Shown one piece after another: positions 1 through 12,739 of a DNA stretch of 64,000 nt. The notes under the pieces are model-generated. The model did not search any database. It was not told the origin of the DNA and was given only the letters and a program-made list of their open reading frames with translations. Position numbers and translations under genes: made by a program. Source of the stretch: Dimorphilus gyrociliatus (taxonomy: Eukaryota > Annelida > Polychaeta > Dinophilidae); contig CAJFCJ010000001.1 in NCBI GenBank assembly GCA_904063045.1, positions 1,619,501 through 1,683,500 of the forward strand, read 5' to 3'. The first letter of the stretch is position 1; every line of letters starts with the position of its first letter.

Positions 1-2
1 TT

Positions 3-330
3 ATCCAACTAGAATTTTCGCCTAAAATTCTCGGTCTAACTGGAACTCAGGAGCAGATCGCTGAAGCTTCGAGAGCTTACAGAGTCTATTTCAGTGTTGG
101 TCCCAAGGATGAAGATAACGATTATATCGTGAGAATGATGAAATCTATTCTTTAATTAAGCAGTTAATTTAATTTTCATGTTTTTCTGACAGGTTGACCA
201 CACAATAATCATGTACTTAGTTAATCCGGAAGGAGAGTTTGTTGACTATTACGGCCAGAATAAGACTGCTGATGAAGTAAAGAGTTCAATAGCACTTCAT
301 ATGATTAAGTATCAAAACTACACAAAATAA
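3..330 (+). CDS. SCO1: SCO1 copper chaperone, C-terminal end (partial)
   Basis: Last two exons (about 3-128 and 193-330) of a SCO1/SENC-family protein, which loads copper into the CuA site of cytochrome c oxidase subunit 2 from the mitochondrial inner membrane. The first exon reads [12 protein letters not shown]...AYRVYFS.GPKDED, the classic thioredoxin-fold region of SCO proteins. The second starts VDHTIIMYL; its His corresponds to the conserved copper-ligand histidine, and the frame continues through [11 protein letters not shown] to a TAA at 328-330. The intron 129-192 has gtgaga and acag borders and is phase 0, so the frame is unbroken. The CxxxC copper motif and the targeting sequence lie upstream of the window. 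The left exon may begin at an acceptor near 12; its true 5' edge cannot be fixed. Confidence 0.9.
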
Positions 331-2992
331 GACATTTTTCGTTTTTTTTCTTCTAACTTTGGATATTCTAATTGAGAATAGTTGAATTTTAATACAAATT
401 TCAACATGTTATAATATTGTCTCAAAATGAATGGCTTTTGTTTTTCGTAAAAATTGCACGTAACTCCCTTTTAAAAACGTAATTTATCATCCTAGTTTAT
501 TGATACGGTACTATCATATGGAACAAGGTTAAATGAGATACTAACGAGTGAATTTTATTTTACTTTGCATCTCTATAAACCTCAAAGATGAGGCAAACAT
601 TGGATAACTGTTGGTATTAATCATTTCTATTTAACGTATGAAAGTAAAATTGCAAAAGCGATATTAGTCCGATTAAATATTATCGAAATAATTGAGAAAG
701 GCATTTTTAGTTTAAAAAGTGGGAAAATAAAGTAATCCATTACAAGCTCTCTATCTTTTTCTCTCTCGTCCTATTTATTTAAAAGAGAAAGAATAAAACG
801 CACATGTAACATAGAAACGTGAAATCAATTTTCGATTGGCTCTCTTGTAGAACAAATGTCAAAGGCGAGGAGGAAGTTTTTAATAAACTTTAATGTTAAA
901 AGATTTAATTGTTTTGGAATTACAAGCGAAAGCTATTCAAAGCTGTACTTTCCTCTGGATTAAGTCAAAGAAATTGCAGTAGATAACGTTAATCGATCAA
1001 CAAACTCTAAAAAATTCCCAACAGAATTCTTTTTTTCGTAGTTGAAAGTTTCTACAATTGCACATTAAATGAAAGAGAAAGAGTCGTTTACTTTAGAAAA
1101 AGTATCTTAGAAAGCATCAATCAGTAGTCTTTTAACATTATATGCCTTGGTATAAAGATAAGAGAGATCACAGGAAAAAAGTCAATATAAAGTGGACCAG
1201 CTATCGCACAAGTTTTCAGGCAATGAGCGGTACGATCTCCTATTATTTTTGTCATTCGTCGGAAACGAAGGAGATGGCTTTCATCAACCTGAGGAATTCC
1301 TTTCATCTTTCATTAACTATACAGGGTTTTATGGCTTAAAAAATATTGTAATTTCTACAACATAGGCAGTAATTATTGAAAGAAAATGACGTCAAAGATT
1401 AAAGTGCATCACTCCTTTTAAGATTGAAATTACATGAAAATTTTCACTAGCTTAAAACGAAAATAGCATAGGTCATTAGCCTGCAATTGAATTATTTTTG
1501 CGATAGTTTATAAAGTAATAGTCTACATATTTTTCAAATGAAGAAGAAGAAGATAGGGAAGAACTTTTTCTTGACGTTAATCAAAACTTAAAAATACAAG
1601 ATTTTATAAAGCAAGAATATTCGATAGCAATAAAATAATATACAAAGAATACCGCATCTGGTAGAATCTTAAGCGCGCAAGTAAATAAATCAGCCACTGG
1701 ATAGCACATTATTCAAATCTGGTACCAATTCTTTCTCTATATATTTTCTTAAAAGAAACAAAATTGAAGGTAAAGAAAAATCAAATATTTATAAATATGA
1801 AAAATATCAATTATTAAGATAATAGAATAATCGGTAAACAAAGAAGATGATGAGATTTTATCCTTTCTATATAAAATATTAGTGAATATTTACAAGATAA
1901 AAAAGAACACATTAAAGATAATTTATGCATACAAACATTATTTTAAATAGATAATAGATATGATATTTATTTTAATTTAATATAGTCAGGATTATTTTCC
2001 TTTTTAAATACATTGAATATACTAAATATATACAGTATATATAAATACAGAATATATACAGTATATTATTAAATATATATAAATTTATATACAGTATATA
2101 TGATTTTATTATTCTTATTATTAAAACAACAGGATTATGACACTTTTCCACAACACCTTGTTGTTAACACAGGCCTAAGAAAAATGTAACCAACACGAAC
2201 CAAAATTTTATAGAGAGACGATCGCATTTGGCGCGTGAATTTTTCTTTTTTTTTCCTTGTTTTTAGAAAAAAAAAAATTCAACTTTTTTTTTTTTTTGGT
2301 TATAGACAATATTTTTCTACTAAAAACAATCTCTAAGAAAACGCACTTCAAGCAACAGAGCTATTATATCTGTTGCTAAGTTTCTGTCATGCTCTTCGCC
2401 TATTTATAACCAGAGTATAGGTCTACAAATCTCCAAATTCAGTTTTCCTGAAAAGCGACGAGAAAAGCGTTAATTTATGCAAATTAAAAAACTAAAAAAT
2501 ACATAATTAGGAATGGAATATTTTTTTTCTTTTTGTTTTTTTTTTTGTTTTTTAGAACAATATATGAAGAAGACGGGAGAAGAGTTCTGGTTGATTTGTA
2601 CATTTTTTTTTGACGGCTGTCGGCTCTTTTTTTTTTGTTAATAGAAAAAATAAAAAGAAAAGAAATAATAATTAAAAGAAGAGGATACTTTTTCTTTTAA
2701 AATGTTAATTAAGCAAAAGCAATCAGTTTAGTAAGACTATTAAAAAAGTTTTTTGTGCGAGACATGCATGTAATGCAGAATCAAGATGGCGCCGTGCGCG
2801 GGTTTCTTATAGTATGTAACAACAAGGAAATAACCTAACCGTGTAAAAATAAATAATAAATAGTACTTCAGCTAACTTCATTATGCAGACCATCTATAAA
2901 TAAGAAAATGAAAAGAGGAATGTTTATATAAAAATGTTGAAAAAAATTGTGTTTTTATCAGAGAGCGGAAGAGATTAGAATAAGAATATCGG
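331..2992. other. Intergenic, no gene seen
   Basis: AT-rich spacer between the SCO1 stop and the stop of the minus-strand gene ending at 2993. It holds poly-T/poly-A tracts (about 2248-2300, 2521-2550, 2603-2640), AT stretches with ATATACAGTATAT motifs near 2030-2100, and one GC-richer patch around 2781-2810 containing AAGATGGCGCC, which resembles a YY1-type core-promoter element. A short open stretch at 1121-1339 is open on both strands but shows no family resemblance. Confidence 0.5.
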
Positions 2993-5850
2993 TCAGATGT
3001 CAAAACGAGGCTTACACCGTGTTATTTCCACAACTTTTCCAGATGGTAGGGTTGTTCTTCGAACAATCGGGGTGGTTGGCCTTATGATGATGTCTGTACA
3101 TTTGCACGTTCTATACGCCTAAAAGATATCAAAACAACATATTATTTCATGATTATAGGAGAATATTGGAAAAAAAAGTGTTTCTTTTTGTTTTGGCTAC
3201 TAGTCTGTAACTACTTCATACAGTTTTAATGAGAACTGGTGAGAATTTGTTTTCTTTTCCTCAATTATATCCTACGATAGTCCTTTAAGAGCATTTTGTG
3301 GCTCCAAAAATTCAATTTACCGAAAATTAGATGTATTTTCTGGATTTTTTTTTTGTGTTTGATTGAGTAGCATACTGATATTCTGGAATTTAGCAGTTTA
3401 TCGAAAGAAAATTAAGGTTATCATTGCATTCCTCTAGGTCTTATTATTTTGTAGGGCTAATTTTTATACGTTATTAAAAAGATATAGTTATAGGCCTTTG
3501 AAAGGAAGAGAAGAGTTTAAAGATAAATAATACCTTGTAGCACGGAGCACTAAATGTCCAGCATAAGAAGAAAATATGCCATAGAGTGGTACAATCGAAG
3601 CAAGCGGTAGGCTTGGAGTAATTAGTAATGAAAAGCCTAGCTTTATGCGGTTTCAAATTACCAAGAGTACAGCAACCTTTTGGATAAGTCGTTCTTAGCC
3701 ATTGGTCGATAGCAGGTCCAAAGTCCAACTTTTATTTGTTTAATGGTTATAAGAATATTAATATAATTATTCATCAGATGGCGCTGTATATTACTTATAA
3801 ATTATTAAATACCTGTATACAAACTTTTCCTCTAGCTTGTAAAATTCTCCTAGCTCTCTCTAAAGCCTCTTCCAATTCGGGTCTTATCATCGGATGGGAA
3901 GTATCAACTAGTAAGGCTAAATCCCCTAAAAAGAAGTACTTAATTTCAACTATCAATCTTCATTGATATCGTATTGAATATAAATATTTAAACCTATTTA
4001 GATTAGACCTTCTAAAGCACTATACTTGTGGGGATTACAAGCAGATGAAAATATTTGAAATATTCTTCAACTTAAGAAGAAAACAACGTATGTAAAATAT
4101 TAAAAAAATTTGAAGCTAACAAATTGCTGCTTATTTATTTTTATGTCTTTTCTTTTGATTCTTATATACTTTAACTATTTAAAGTATTATTGAGCAGATT
4201 TATAAATATTTATATATCAATAATAAACCTAATCAAGTCTAATTTAAACATTTTCTTTTCAATTAAAATACAAAGTGTTAGCATAATTTATACTAACCTT
4301 CGAATTTTTGATCGTTAGCAGGTACATTTTGTTGTTCGAATTGAGCGTGAACCCTGAGAAGAAGAGGCATACCGAGCAGTTCTTCCTGAATGGAATCCAA
4401 ATCTTCCACCGTTCTTATATTGATTTGGCTGAGGATTTTTAAATATTTTTTTTATAAAAAAATATTTTTTACTGGTTATAATTTAGAAGGTAATTTATAT
4501 CATGTGTATATATAAAAAAGAGATTTTTTTATGGACAGACAGGGAGGGAGCGGGGGGGTAGGTGGAGCGAGGGATGAGAATTTAGTAGGGATTAGGGAAG
4601 AGGGAGTAAGAGTGTAGATGCGATTGCAATGATGTATAGATTAAAATTGTTGGAAATTATTATCTCTTTTTACTATTTTCCCCAAAAAATAAAGCCGAAA
4701 AAAAGTTTCTCTCTATCTGATCTGATAAGCGTCGAAAATGGCATCTATCTCTCAAGTTGTTTATGAATGAAAGTCATAGATTTGTGTTGTTTACGATTCG
4801 ACCTTAGACAGATGGGGCATCTGGCAAGTAAATTGGCATATTTTTCTTCAATCAGGAACGATTCTTATCAGTAAAAGTTTCTACGCAAATTTCCTTATTT
4901 AATAAATGATTTTTTAATTTAAAAAAGAAGAAAAGTAATGAAAACATATAGAAAGAAATAAGAAATTTCATTAAAAAAGTAAAAGTGCAAAATAAAAAAA
5001 TCACTTTGTCAAATATTAACAACAAAGTGGGAAAAAGTCAATGGAAATCAACAGCTTTGACCTTTACAATTAACGAAAATATTGGCTTCAGTTCGCTTTG
5101 CAAAAATGTAAGGAATTTTCTTTTAGATTTATACACACAACCTCCTCTATAAATATACATTGGGCACAATAGTGCAATAAAAAGTAAAAAAAATAAAAGA
5201 TTAGGCCCAAAGATATACAAAAAAGAGAGAGAAAAAAGAAAGAAAGAAAGAAAGAGGGAGAGAGAGAGAGAGGGATAGGGAAAGGGAGGGGGAAATAAAG
5301 ACAGAAAGATTACTTGTCAAGTATTGCATTGACATTGCTTTTCACTTGTTATTCAACTTATCCTTTAATGCTTTAAGTACTTGAAGAATTTTATTTATCT
5401 TTCAACGAGCTATTTAGATGTTAAAGGGAAAATAAAAGGTAAGGTAGATAGTTGTTATGTCAGTTGTGGGAGGAGGGAGTGATAAACTAACGGATAGATA
5501 AAAAGAAAATCAGGAAGAAGTTTCTTTTTTGTTTCTTTATTCAAATGATAAACTTTTGAATAAGGAAAAACTCGTACTTTGTTATTTGATTACAGTTGAA
5601 AGTAAAAATGAAGAGGAATTCTGATTTAGAATTTAGCAAAAGAAACAAACTTAATCATTCCATTCTTTGTTCCCATAACTTTTACTTTATTCGGATCGTA
5701 ATCGAGCCTTCTTGGTTTGGGTGAAAATAATCCATACATAACAGCTGGGTTACTCATTAAGTCGCTCCAAAAGCAGACAGTTAAAGGCTTAATTTCACTG
5801 TCATCTCCCTTCGAACGTACTTTAACTAGATCACGGGCTAAGGACAACAT
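2993..5850 (-). CDS. Unrecognised conserved-looking protein, about 254 aa, five exons
   Basis: Five minus-strand exons read in one frame: 5651-5850, 4298-4428, 3813-3925, 3534-3728 and 2993-3118 (TGA at 2993). Splice phases agree at every junction after the first, e.g. the split Gly between 4298 and 3925 and phase 0 at 3813/3728 and 3534/3118. The protein is hydrophilic with an acidic/basic helix (RPELEEALERARRILQARGK), then DFGPAIDQWLRTTYP, a Cys-rich stretch with a short hydrophobic segment LWHIFFLCWTF at about residues 197-207, and a basic tail. I do not recognise the family. The first junction is weakest: exon 1 could end at another GT, and the Met at 5850 could be internal to an exon starting at an acceptor at 5854. 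It may be a single-pass membrane or membrane-associated protein. The exons are clearly less AT-rich than the flanks. Confidence 0.55.
5225..5290. repeat. (GAAA)n/(GA)n microsatellite
   Basis: Purine-only run of GAAA units passing into GA units, inside the first intron of the minus-strand gene. Similar purine runs recur at 7047-7081, 7352-7381, 8233-8262 and, as CT, at 8419-8450 and 11909-11932. Confidence 0.9.
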
Positions 5851-7347
5851 CTCCTTATAATTAATTAGTACCGGCTTTCTTTAACTTCTTCAGTTCGATT
5901 GAATTGTGGAACTTTCTCCTATGTTTGCTGCTTGTATTTAGAGAGAGCAGTGTACTGCAGGCCGGTACGTACGGTATGCAACTTTTTGCCCCACCTATGC
6001 CGCAATTTTCTGCAACGAAATTTTGGCTGCTCGTCTGCATCTGATTTTTCGCTATCATACTTTCTTTCTTTCTATCTGTCTAGCTCTCTCTCTCTCCTCC
6101 TCTATCTCTCAATCTTTTTCTTCTCTTTCCCTCCCTTTCTCTCAAAGTCTACAGCTTTTTTATTGTTTCTAGCTCTTCTAACCATAACCTATCTTGATGA
6201 AATTTATTCCATACTTTATTCAGAAAAAGATTGCTTATAGTCACCTCTTCCATTTCAACTTTATACCCAGTTTTCATATTTTTACTCCTCATTATAGTAC
6301 TACATCATAGTATAACATCTATAATACATTTGTAATAGGCCTAGAACAGTTGTAAACAATCGAGAAATTTATTTGTTAGGGTCTAACGTATACTTAATTA
6401 TTTTTTTTTCTTTACGTTTGTTTATATGTTTTCCCGCCATTTTTAATTTTATTGACTATATAAAAAAGATAAAGTATGAAAATTTGTAACATTTTTGAAG
6501 TTTGAAATCTATATATTTATATAAAATATACTTTATATTAGAAAAAGAGATATAAAGTGGGCGAAAGAAATAATTTGTACAAAGATGGAAAAAAAATTTC
6601 TTTACTTTTGTTAAAAATGAATTCCATAGCGGCCTATTCCAACTGTAGAAGGCTCCAAAAATAATATTTTTTGTATACCATTTTAGCTATGAAATAATAT
6701 AATATAAGAATTTTTACCTTGCTCTTGACCTAAATTGTCTCCTTCTTTTATTATCTTTAAATTATTAACTCTTACAGATGAAATTTATTAATAATTATAT
6801 TCTTTTTAAAAGATTAAAGAGAGTAAAATTAAGCCTATAAAGATTTTGGTTACACAATCTAATCATGATGGAGGCACTCAATATAAAGTTATTTTACTTT
6901 TAACAAGACTCTCTACTTGCAGTAGTCAATTTAGTTTCTTTTTTTTGGGGGGGAAGGGGTGTTGGGGGGAATTTGTAGATTTTGTCTAAACTCTTAGTAG
7001 ATTCTTAAGGAGATGAAAACTGAAAGAAAAACATAGAGGAATGGCGAAGAGAGAAAGAGAGCGAGAGAGAGAGAGAGAGAAAGTGAAAAAATTAGGATAG
7101 AAAATATGATCTTTCTTTATTTATAATCAAATAGTAGAAATTTTTTTTATCTTTAAGGAAAATTCTTGAAATTATTAAGAAAAAAAAGGGAAAAAGTTCA
7201 TGAAATAGCTTTACTAGATTTTATTCTCAACTCATTGATAAATTTGTATTTTGACTTGGCCTTTGGCTAAATGATTAGTTTTTCAGGCATCGTTCTAGAT
7301 TACCTCTTGGAAAAGAAAACTTTTGCAATTATGTGCAAAAAGAGAAG

Positions 7348-7384
<37 letters not shown>

Positions 7385-7561
7385 GGGGAGGCGGAAGGGG
7401 AAGAGGGAATTATTTAATAATTAGGCCTATTTTACATTTAAAAAAAAAGAAGATCCTTTGCGAGTAAAAAGAAAATAATTAGATAAATAGTTTTTTAGGT
7501 AAAAGTATAAAATTACTAGTTTATTTCATTTATCACTTTATATTAATCTTTTATTAGTTTG

Positions 7562-7592
<31 letters not shown>

Positions 7593-8231
7593 AAGAATAA
7601 CCTATAAAGTATTTACATTTACTTTTAAACAAATAAGCATAACGATGAGGAATATCATAAAGGTAATGCGCCCTCTATAGGAACATGAAATAGTCAAATA
7701 ACCTGTAAAAGGATTATTAAATAAACTATGGTACCGTTAACCACAAATGATTTTTAGTTCAGATTAATTAATTAAAGTCAACTCCAATTGGGTTGGTAAA
7801 TATGTCCATAAGCTGATTTCTATTTGATCTAATCCCTCTGAATCAATTTTCTATGTCACGAATAATACTTTATTAATTATCTTATTAACTAAGATTTACA
7901 GATTTGCATTCGATATTTTAATTTTGAAGAGATAATCTATTATCAGTACAGTAGAGAAATAGAAATAGAGGCCCAATTTCATGTACAGCATATATAAACA
8001 AAATGTATAAATAATGCAATCATTATAGGTTATTTAGCACCCTAACGCGAGCACAATATTTTTGTTCGTGTTTGTTTGTCCCTATTACTTTCCCTTGTTG
8101 TTAAAAAGGTTAGGGAGAGGGAGAACGGGAGAGGGTGAAACGAGAAAAGGGTAGAGGAAAAAACCTGAGGAAATTTGTTCAATATTCTCTTTTATATGAA
8201 TATCGAAAATATGCGATTAAGGGAATAGGAA

Positions 8232-8265
<34 letters not shown>

Positions 8266-8856
8266 TGGATATAGGGAAAGAGAAATATGCATACCTTTAA
8301 AAGTTTTATGGACATTTTCTAAATTTAACTTTTATATTAGAATATTTTCTTTAATTTAAAATAAAAACAACACATTTGTTCACAATATTCTTTTAATATA
8401 TCTTTTACAATTTTTCTGGCTCTCTCTCTCTCTATCTCTCTCTCTCTCTCAGTCTCTTCTTTTCTAAATTCTATATATATTCCAATATTTTTTTATATTG
8501 AATCAAATTACACTTGTTTAATAATTTACATATCTTTCTTTCCATTTATGAAGATATATAAATGAAGCGTTAAATATTACAGAGGTCAGTCCACTCGATA
8601 TTAGTCTTATCATTTATATATTTTATATACACATGAATCAATTTTTCATTCTGTCAGTTAGGCTGACTTGTAAGTAATTACAGTTTAAGCGCATAAAAAC
8701 CACTTTAATCGTATTAATTGTTTTTTTATATAAATACATTTAATTCGTTATTCAGCCATGTTAGGGTTTTATCTTTTATCAATAATAGAAATGATATTGA
8801 CAAGCTATATCCTGTTTCGAATTAGACACTAGATGGCAAGAGAAAAAGCTGTAGAA

Positions 8857-8859
<3 letters not shown>

Positions 8860-8898
<39 letters not shown>
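8860..8898. repeat. (AT)n microsatellite
   Basis: About 19 uninterrupted TA dinucleotides ending in tacata. Confidence 0.95.
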
Positions 8899-8901
<3 letters not shown>

Positions 8902-10013
8902 TGTTATTATTATGAAACGTATATAAATAGTAAGAATATCCAAAGAACATACACGACCTAAATTTTTATCCATAATATTTAGGATTATCAGTAATCAATA
9001 TTAAAGAAGAACTTGTCAATTATTAAACAGACAACTATTATATAATTTATATGGATTTCTTTTCTCTTTTTTTTTTGTAACTAATTAAGCTGCATTGTTG
9101 AATTTTTATTAATATTTTTTAATCGGTATCGTTCTTGTTATACACACACGTGTTATATTCTAGTACGTATATTTTCCTTATTCTTCGATCAATGATTAAA
9201 AATTGTCTCTAAAGCAAATAGTCTTTAGTCTTCACCTTTGTTCTTCTCGAACAAAAAACAACTGATAACAGGTTTTTATTCCATTTTTGAATTGGCTGTC
9301 TAAAGATTCAGGTAATTTGCTTTTTTTTTTTTCTATACTATTTAATTGTATTTGAAATTTTGTTTGTTTGTTTGTTTTGTTTTGTTATTTCCTATATAAT
9401 ACTTATACAAGTTTTTTAATTATTCAATTATTTTTTCCATATATATATATATTCTATTAATAGTTTTATAGGGAGAATTTATTTTTAAACTATAATTGCT
9501 TACTATGAAAAATACCAGAAAACAAAAAGAATTGCCTAATTTAGAGGTGATTTGTAGAGAAAGAGATTTTTTTTTTATTCCAAATATAGGCCTACATAAA
9601 TCAAAGGCGTAATCATATATGCACGGCAGCGCCTATGCACCGAAGCATGTAATATCGATGCAATTTTATCGATTCACTCTATATTTCTTGTTATTTGTTC
9701 TTTTACTTATATAGTTGAATATTTATTTATAACCAACAGTTAATCATTCAGTTGCCATAGTGATTTATGGTTTCATCGCCTCTAGTTCAATGAAAGCTGA
9801 TTTATCATAAAGAAATAAAAACAAAACGCTTTTCAAAGAAAATTATATTTTATTAAATTTAAAAGTAAAAACTGTTAAAGTATTTATATTAGCGAAAAGA
9901 GATTCTTTTGAGACTAGTAAAAGATGAAAGATATTCCATGGTAAGCAAATTGAAAAATGAATGATAGTACGATCGAATTTTGTGGGGGTAGACAGAGGGA
10001 GATAGAGAGAAAA

Positions 10014-10095
10014 AGAGAAAGAGAGACAGAGAGAGAGAGAGCGCAAACGAGAGAAAGAGAGACAGAGAGAGAGAGAGCGCAAACGAGAGAAAGAG
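10014..10095. repeat. 36-bp tandem repeat, about 2.3 copies
   Basis: Unit boundaries 10014-10049, 10050-10085 and a partial third copy 10086-10095. Each unit is purine-rich and ends in gcgcaaacg. The two full copies are identical, so the array is recent or actively homogenised. Confidence 0.9.
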
Positions 10096-10599
10096 AAATA
10101 AAAGTTAGGAACGAGTAGAGTAGGATGTAAAGAGGCGGGTAAGATGTTTGGGTGTGGGCGATTACAATAAGCTTATTTACATATATGCGCATGTTCTTAC
10201 ATTTTACGTGTTTGCGTATAGTGTATATGTTAGATGTATGATATATAAATTTATACGTATACACATATGCACGAAAATATTCTTATTCTTTGTTTGTACT
10301 CGTATTAAGACTTCGCCTACCTGTGTGTATTTGTATGCAAACGCGTGCGTATACACGCTTTTTTTATACGTTTGAGTGTGGGCGATCTAAGGAAAAGGAA
10401 AGGAAGAAAGAAATGTCTTTCGTTTTCGATTTCCGTTTTGCGTTATGGTTTTATTGCAATTGCATAAATTAAGAGAAAATGGAATTCGATGTTTTTGATG
10501 ACTGAACGATAAAAAAGAAAGAGACAGAGGTTGAGAGAAAACTAGGAAGGAAGTCTAGCTCTAAAAGAGAATTGTCTGTTGGCTAGCTAATTTAGTGTT

Positions 10600-11906
10600 G
10601 CTTTTAGACGTCATCACACTCCTATTGAACCGTAAAACGTCCTTCTTTCATTGTACGCTAGCAACGTTCCTTCAGTAGCGTCTTTTGGTTTATTATTTTT
10701 TGCTTCCTTCATTGAAGCTTTGTAAACATCAATCTATGAAAAACCATGTACATGTGTATATCTATAAATACGTCTACTGTATATATATATATATATATGT
10801 ACATTGGTAAAATTCTATTCCCATTATATACGAATTATCTCTTCCGGCGTAATAATTATAAGTGAGTTGTAGTATTTTGTTTTGGTACTTTCTTCCATTT
10901 GAGCTATTAATCCTATTATACAACGACGGAAGTTCTGCACAAAACGAGACAAGTACGCATTCCTTAGGCAAACATTGCTCTCTAATACGGTGGAGAATCG
11001 TCTATACAAAGGAATGACAAACAAGGCAGTTTATCAGCCGTAATTTATTTGACAAGAACAGACAAGTGGCGCGTAAGAAACGTCACGTGTTGGACTCTAC
11101 TCAGTTTATAATTTTTTCAAGCAAAGTCATTTTTTTTGTTTATTTTTATTTCCTAAAAGTAACGCCTTTTGTAACAAGGAATCTTAATTAACTGGAAAAT
11201 CCCCTTTTTTCGTTTAGTTAGATGAAAAGAAAACTGTATATATATACTGCAAATCTGTAAATAAGTACATATTTGAGTGTCCGTGCTTATAGTTGTTTTA
11301 TGGTCGGAATATATCTCTATTTATATACTTTATACAGTTTATATATGGAATAGCTCACATACAAATGAAACTAGTTCTCTGACGTCATGTCCATCCGTCT
11401 TTGTAGATGTCACGTGAGGTTTTTTTAGTCGACTCAATGTAAACTTGGTTGCCACATTCTTAGCTTGTGTCTACAAATGAGGGAAAGCAGTTTTCCCTTT
11501 GTCACCTTCCTTATATTGAATAATCGGTTTCGCGTAAACTTTACTAAAAAAATGCTGACAACTTTTGAAAAGTTAGAAGGATCTGGTAAGAAAAGTTATT
11601 AATTAGGAGAAAGGCAGGAACAGTAGTGATTAAATGGATAAAGAGTATAGTACTCAATGAATTACATACTTTAGCCTCATTTCTCCTTTTTCAAGTTTTT
11701 TTCCTCTATTTATTTTTTTATCTTTCTATTAATCTGACTAGAAAAAGTCTTATCCCTTTTTTCCTTGTTTTTTTTTTAAACCTCGTAACGCTCCGCTATT
11801 CTCTTTCTTACTTTTACTCCTCTCCTCAATCCCCTAGCCTTAGACCCTCTCCTAAATTTTCTTTTTCTCTCGCTCTCTTTTTTTATTTATCTTTTTTGTC
11901 CCTTTT

Positions 11907-11941
<35 letters not shown>

Positions 11942-12660
11942 TTTTCTTTCTGTCTCTCTCACACCAAACACGCAAAGATCATTAGAACGTCAATGAAAAA
12001 TCTATAAAGCCTATCGATATTCTTCTTTTTATTCGAGTCGCTGGCCCGAGACAACTTTCCTCCGCATTTTCAATAATCAACAGTGTCGACCGGAAACGAG
12101 CGTTTGTGGCGACGGCGTCTGCGCTAGGAAGTCAGTCTGACATGTTCCCATTGATTTTTCTCATATCGATTTTAGTCGTTTCCTTTTTTACGCTCTGTCG
12201 AAATTGCTTTGATGCATGTGGAAAATTACGAAGGAGTTTCAGTTCGTTTAGATAGGCTTATTTTAAGCGTCTTGTCTGTTCCCTTTTTCTTCGTAAAACA
12301 CTATTAATAACTTTGGATGATATGAAAGAAAGTGTGAGGAAATGTCCTCTTAGTTTTGATATAGCGAATTTAAAACTATGTCCCGATATGAAGAGAGTTT
12401 TAATTGCCAACGAGTTGGTTTTAATAGGATTTGTCAGAAATTCTTGACGCTTAATCGAACAGTTTTGATTGGATATTAGCAAATTAAGTATAACGTAAAT
12501 ATCTTAGGAGATGAACGAAAGCCTACAAACGTAAAGTGTAAATTTTATGTAAGACGATCTTCATTAAGCTTTATATTTACAGTTGGTTTGATTTCAAATC
12601 AGGACATTGTAAAGCTAATGAAGAGGAAGAGAAAATATATACATGTTCTATTATAATAGT
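10600..12660. promoter_or_regulatory. Cluster of CRE and E-box palindromes in the long spacer
   Basis: GC-richer non-coding stretch with TGACGTCA at 11380-11387, a CACGTG E-box at 11084-11089 and another at 11411-11416, and a GACGTCAT half-plus site at 10608-10615. Perfect CRE octamers recur further right at 14248-14255 and 14811-14818. The patch 12060-12140 is also GC-rich and contains GACCGGAAACGA (12088-12099), a 12-mer that recurs in the FBXL16 promoter at 25290-25301. No coding exon is visible. Target unknown; the nearest downstream gene is SLC5A7. Confidence 0.35.
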
Positions 12661-12673
12661 TTTTTTTCGGAAT

Positions 12674-12735
12674 GGGCGGGGGCGGGGACTAGTGTGAAGG
12701 ATATATATAACTGGGAGCAAAAGGATACATCATAC
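12674..12735 (+). promoter_or_regulatory. GC-box plus TATA promoter-like site
   Basis: GGGCGGGGGCGGGG at 12674-12687 is followed 13 bases later by ATATATATAA at 12701-12710, then by GC-richer sequence from about 12730. The spacing fits a plus-strand core promoter with a start near 12735. The next plus-strand gene is SLC5A7, whose coding exon begins right after a splice acceptor (tttttacag at 19009-19017), so it must have at least one upstream untranslated exon. This site could supply it, but that would need a 6-kb intron. Confidence 0.3.
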
Positions 12736-12739
12736 AAAC

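Larger units (their letters stand above)
5854..10600. other. Long intergenic region, left part; microsatellites only
   Basis: No exon with convincing coding content on either strand. Contents are (GA)n runs (7047-7081, 7352-7381, 8233-8262), a (CT)n run (8419-8450), an (AT)n run (8860-8898), an (AAT)n run near 7564-7585, a 36-bp tandem repeat (10014-10095) and three perfect TAGGCCTA octamers (6336, 7422, 9587). The GC-richer patch 5940-6055 just upstream of the minus-strand gene may be its 5' untranslated region and promoter. Confidence 0.5.

Noticed and set aside
1121-1339. Open frames on both strands in the SCO1 downstream spacer
   Set aside because: About 60 codons each, mutually overlapping, no recognisable motif and no matching exons nearby.
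5861-6240. Open frames upstream of the minus-strand unknown gene
   Set aside because: The minus frame could be part of an untranslated leader; the plus frame runs into CT-repeat sequence. No support as a protein.
11626-11985. 119-codon plus frame
   Set aside because: Leu/Phe/Ser composition is produced by the (CT)n and poly-T tracts; a repeat artefact.
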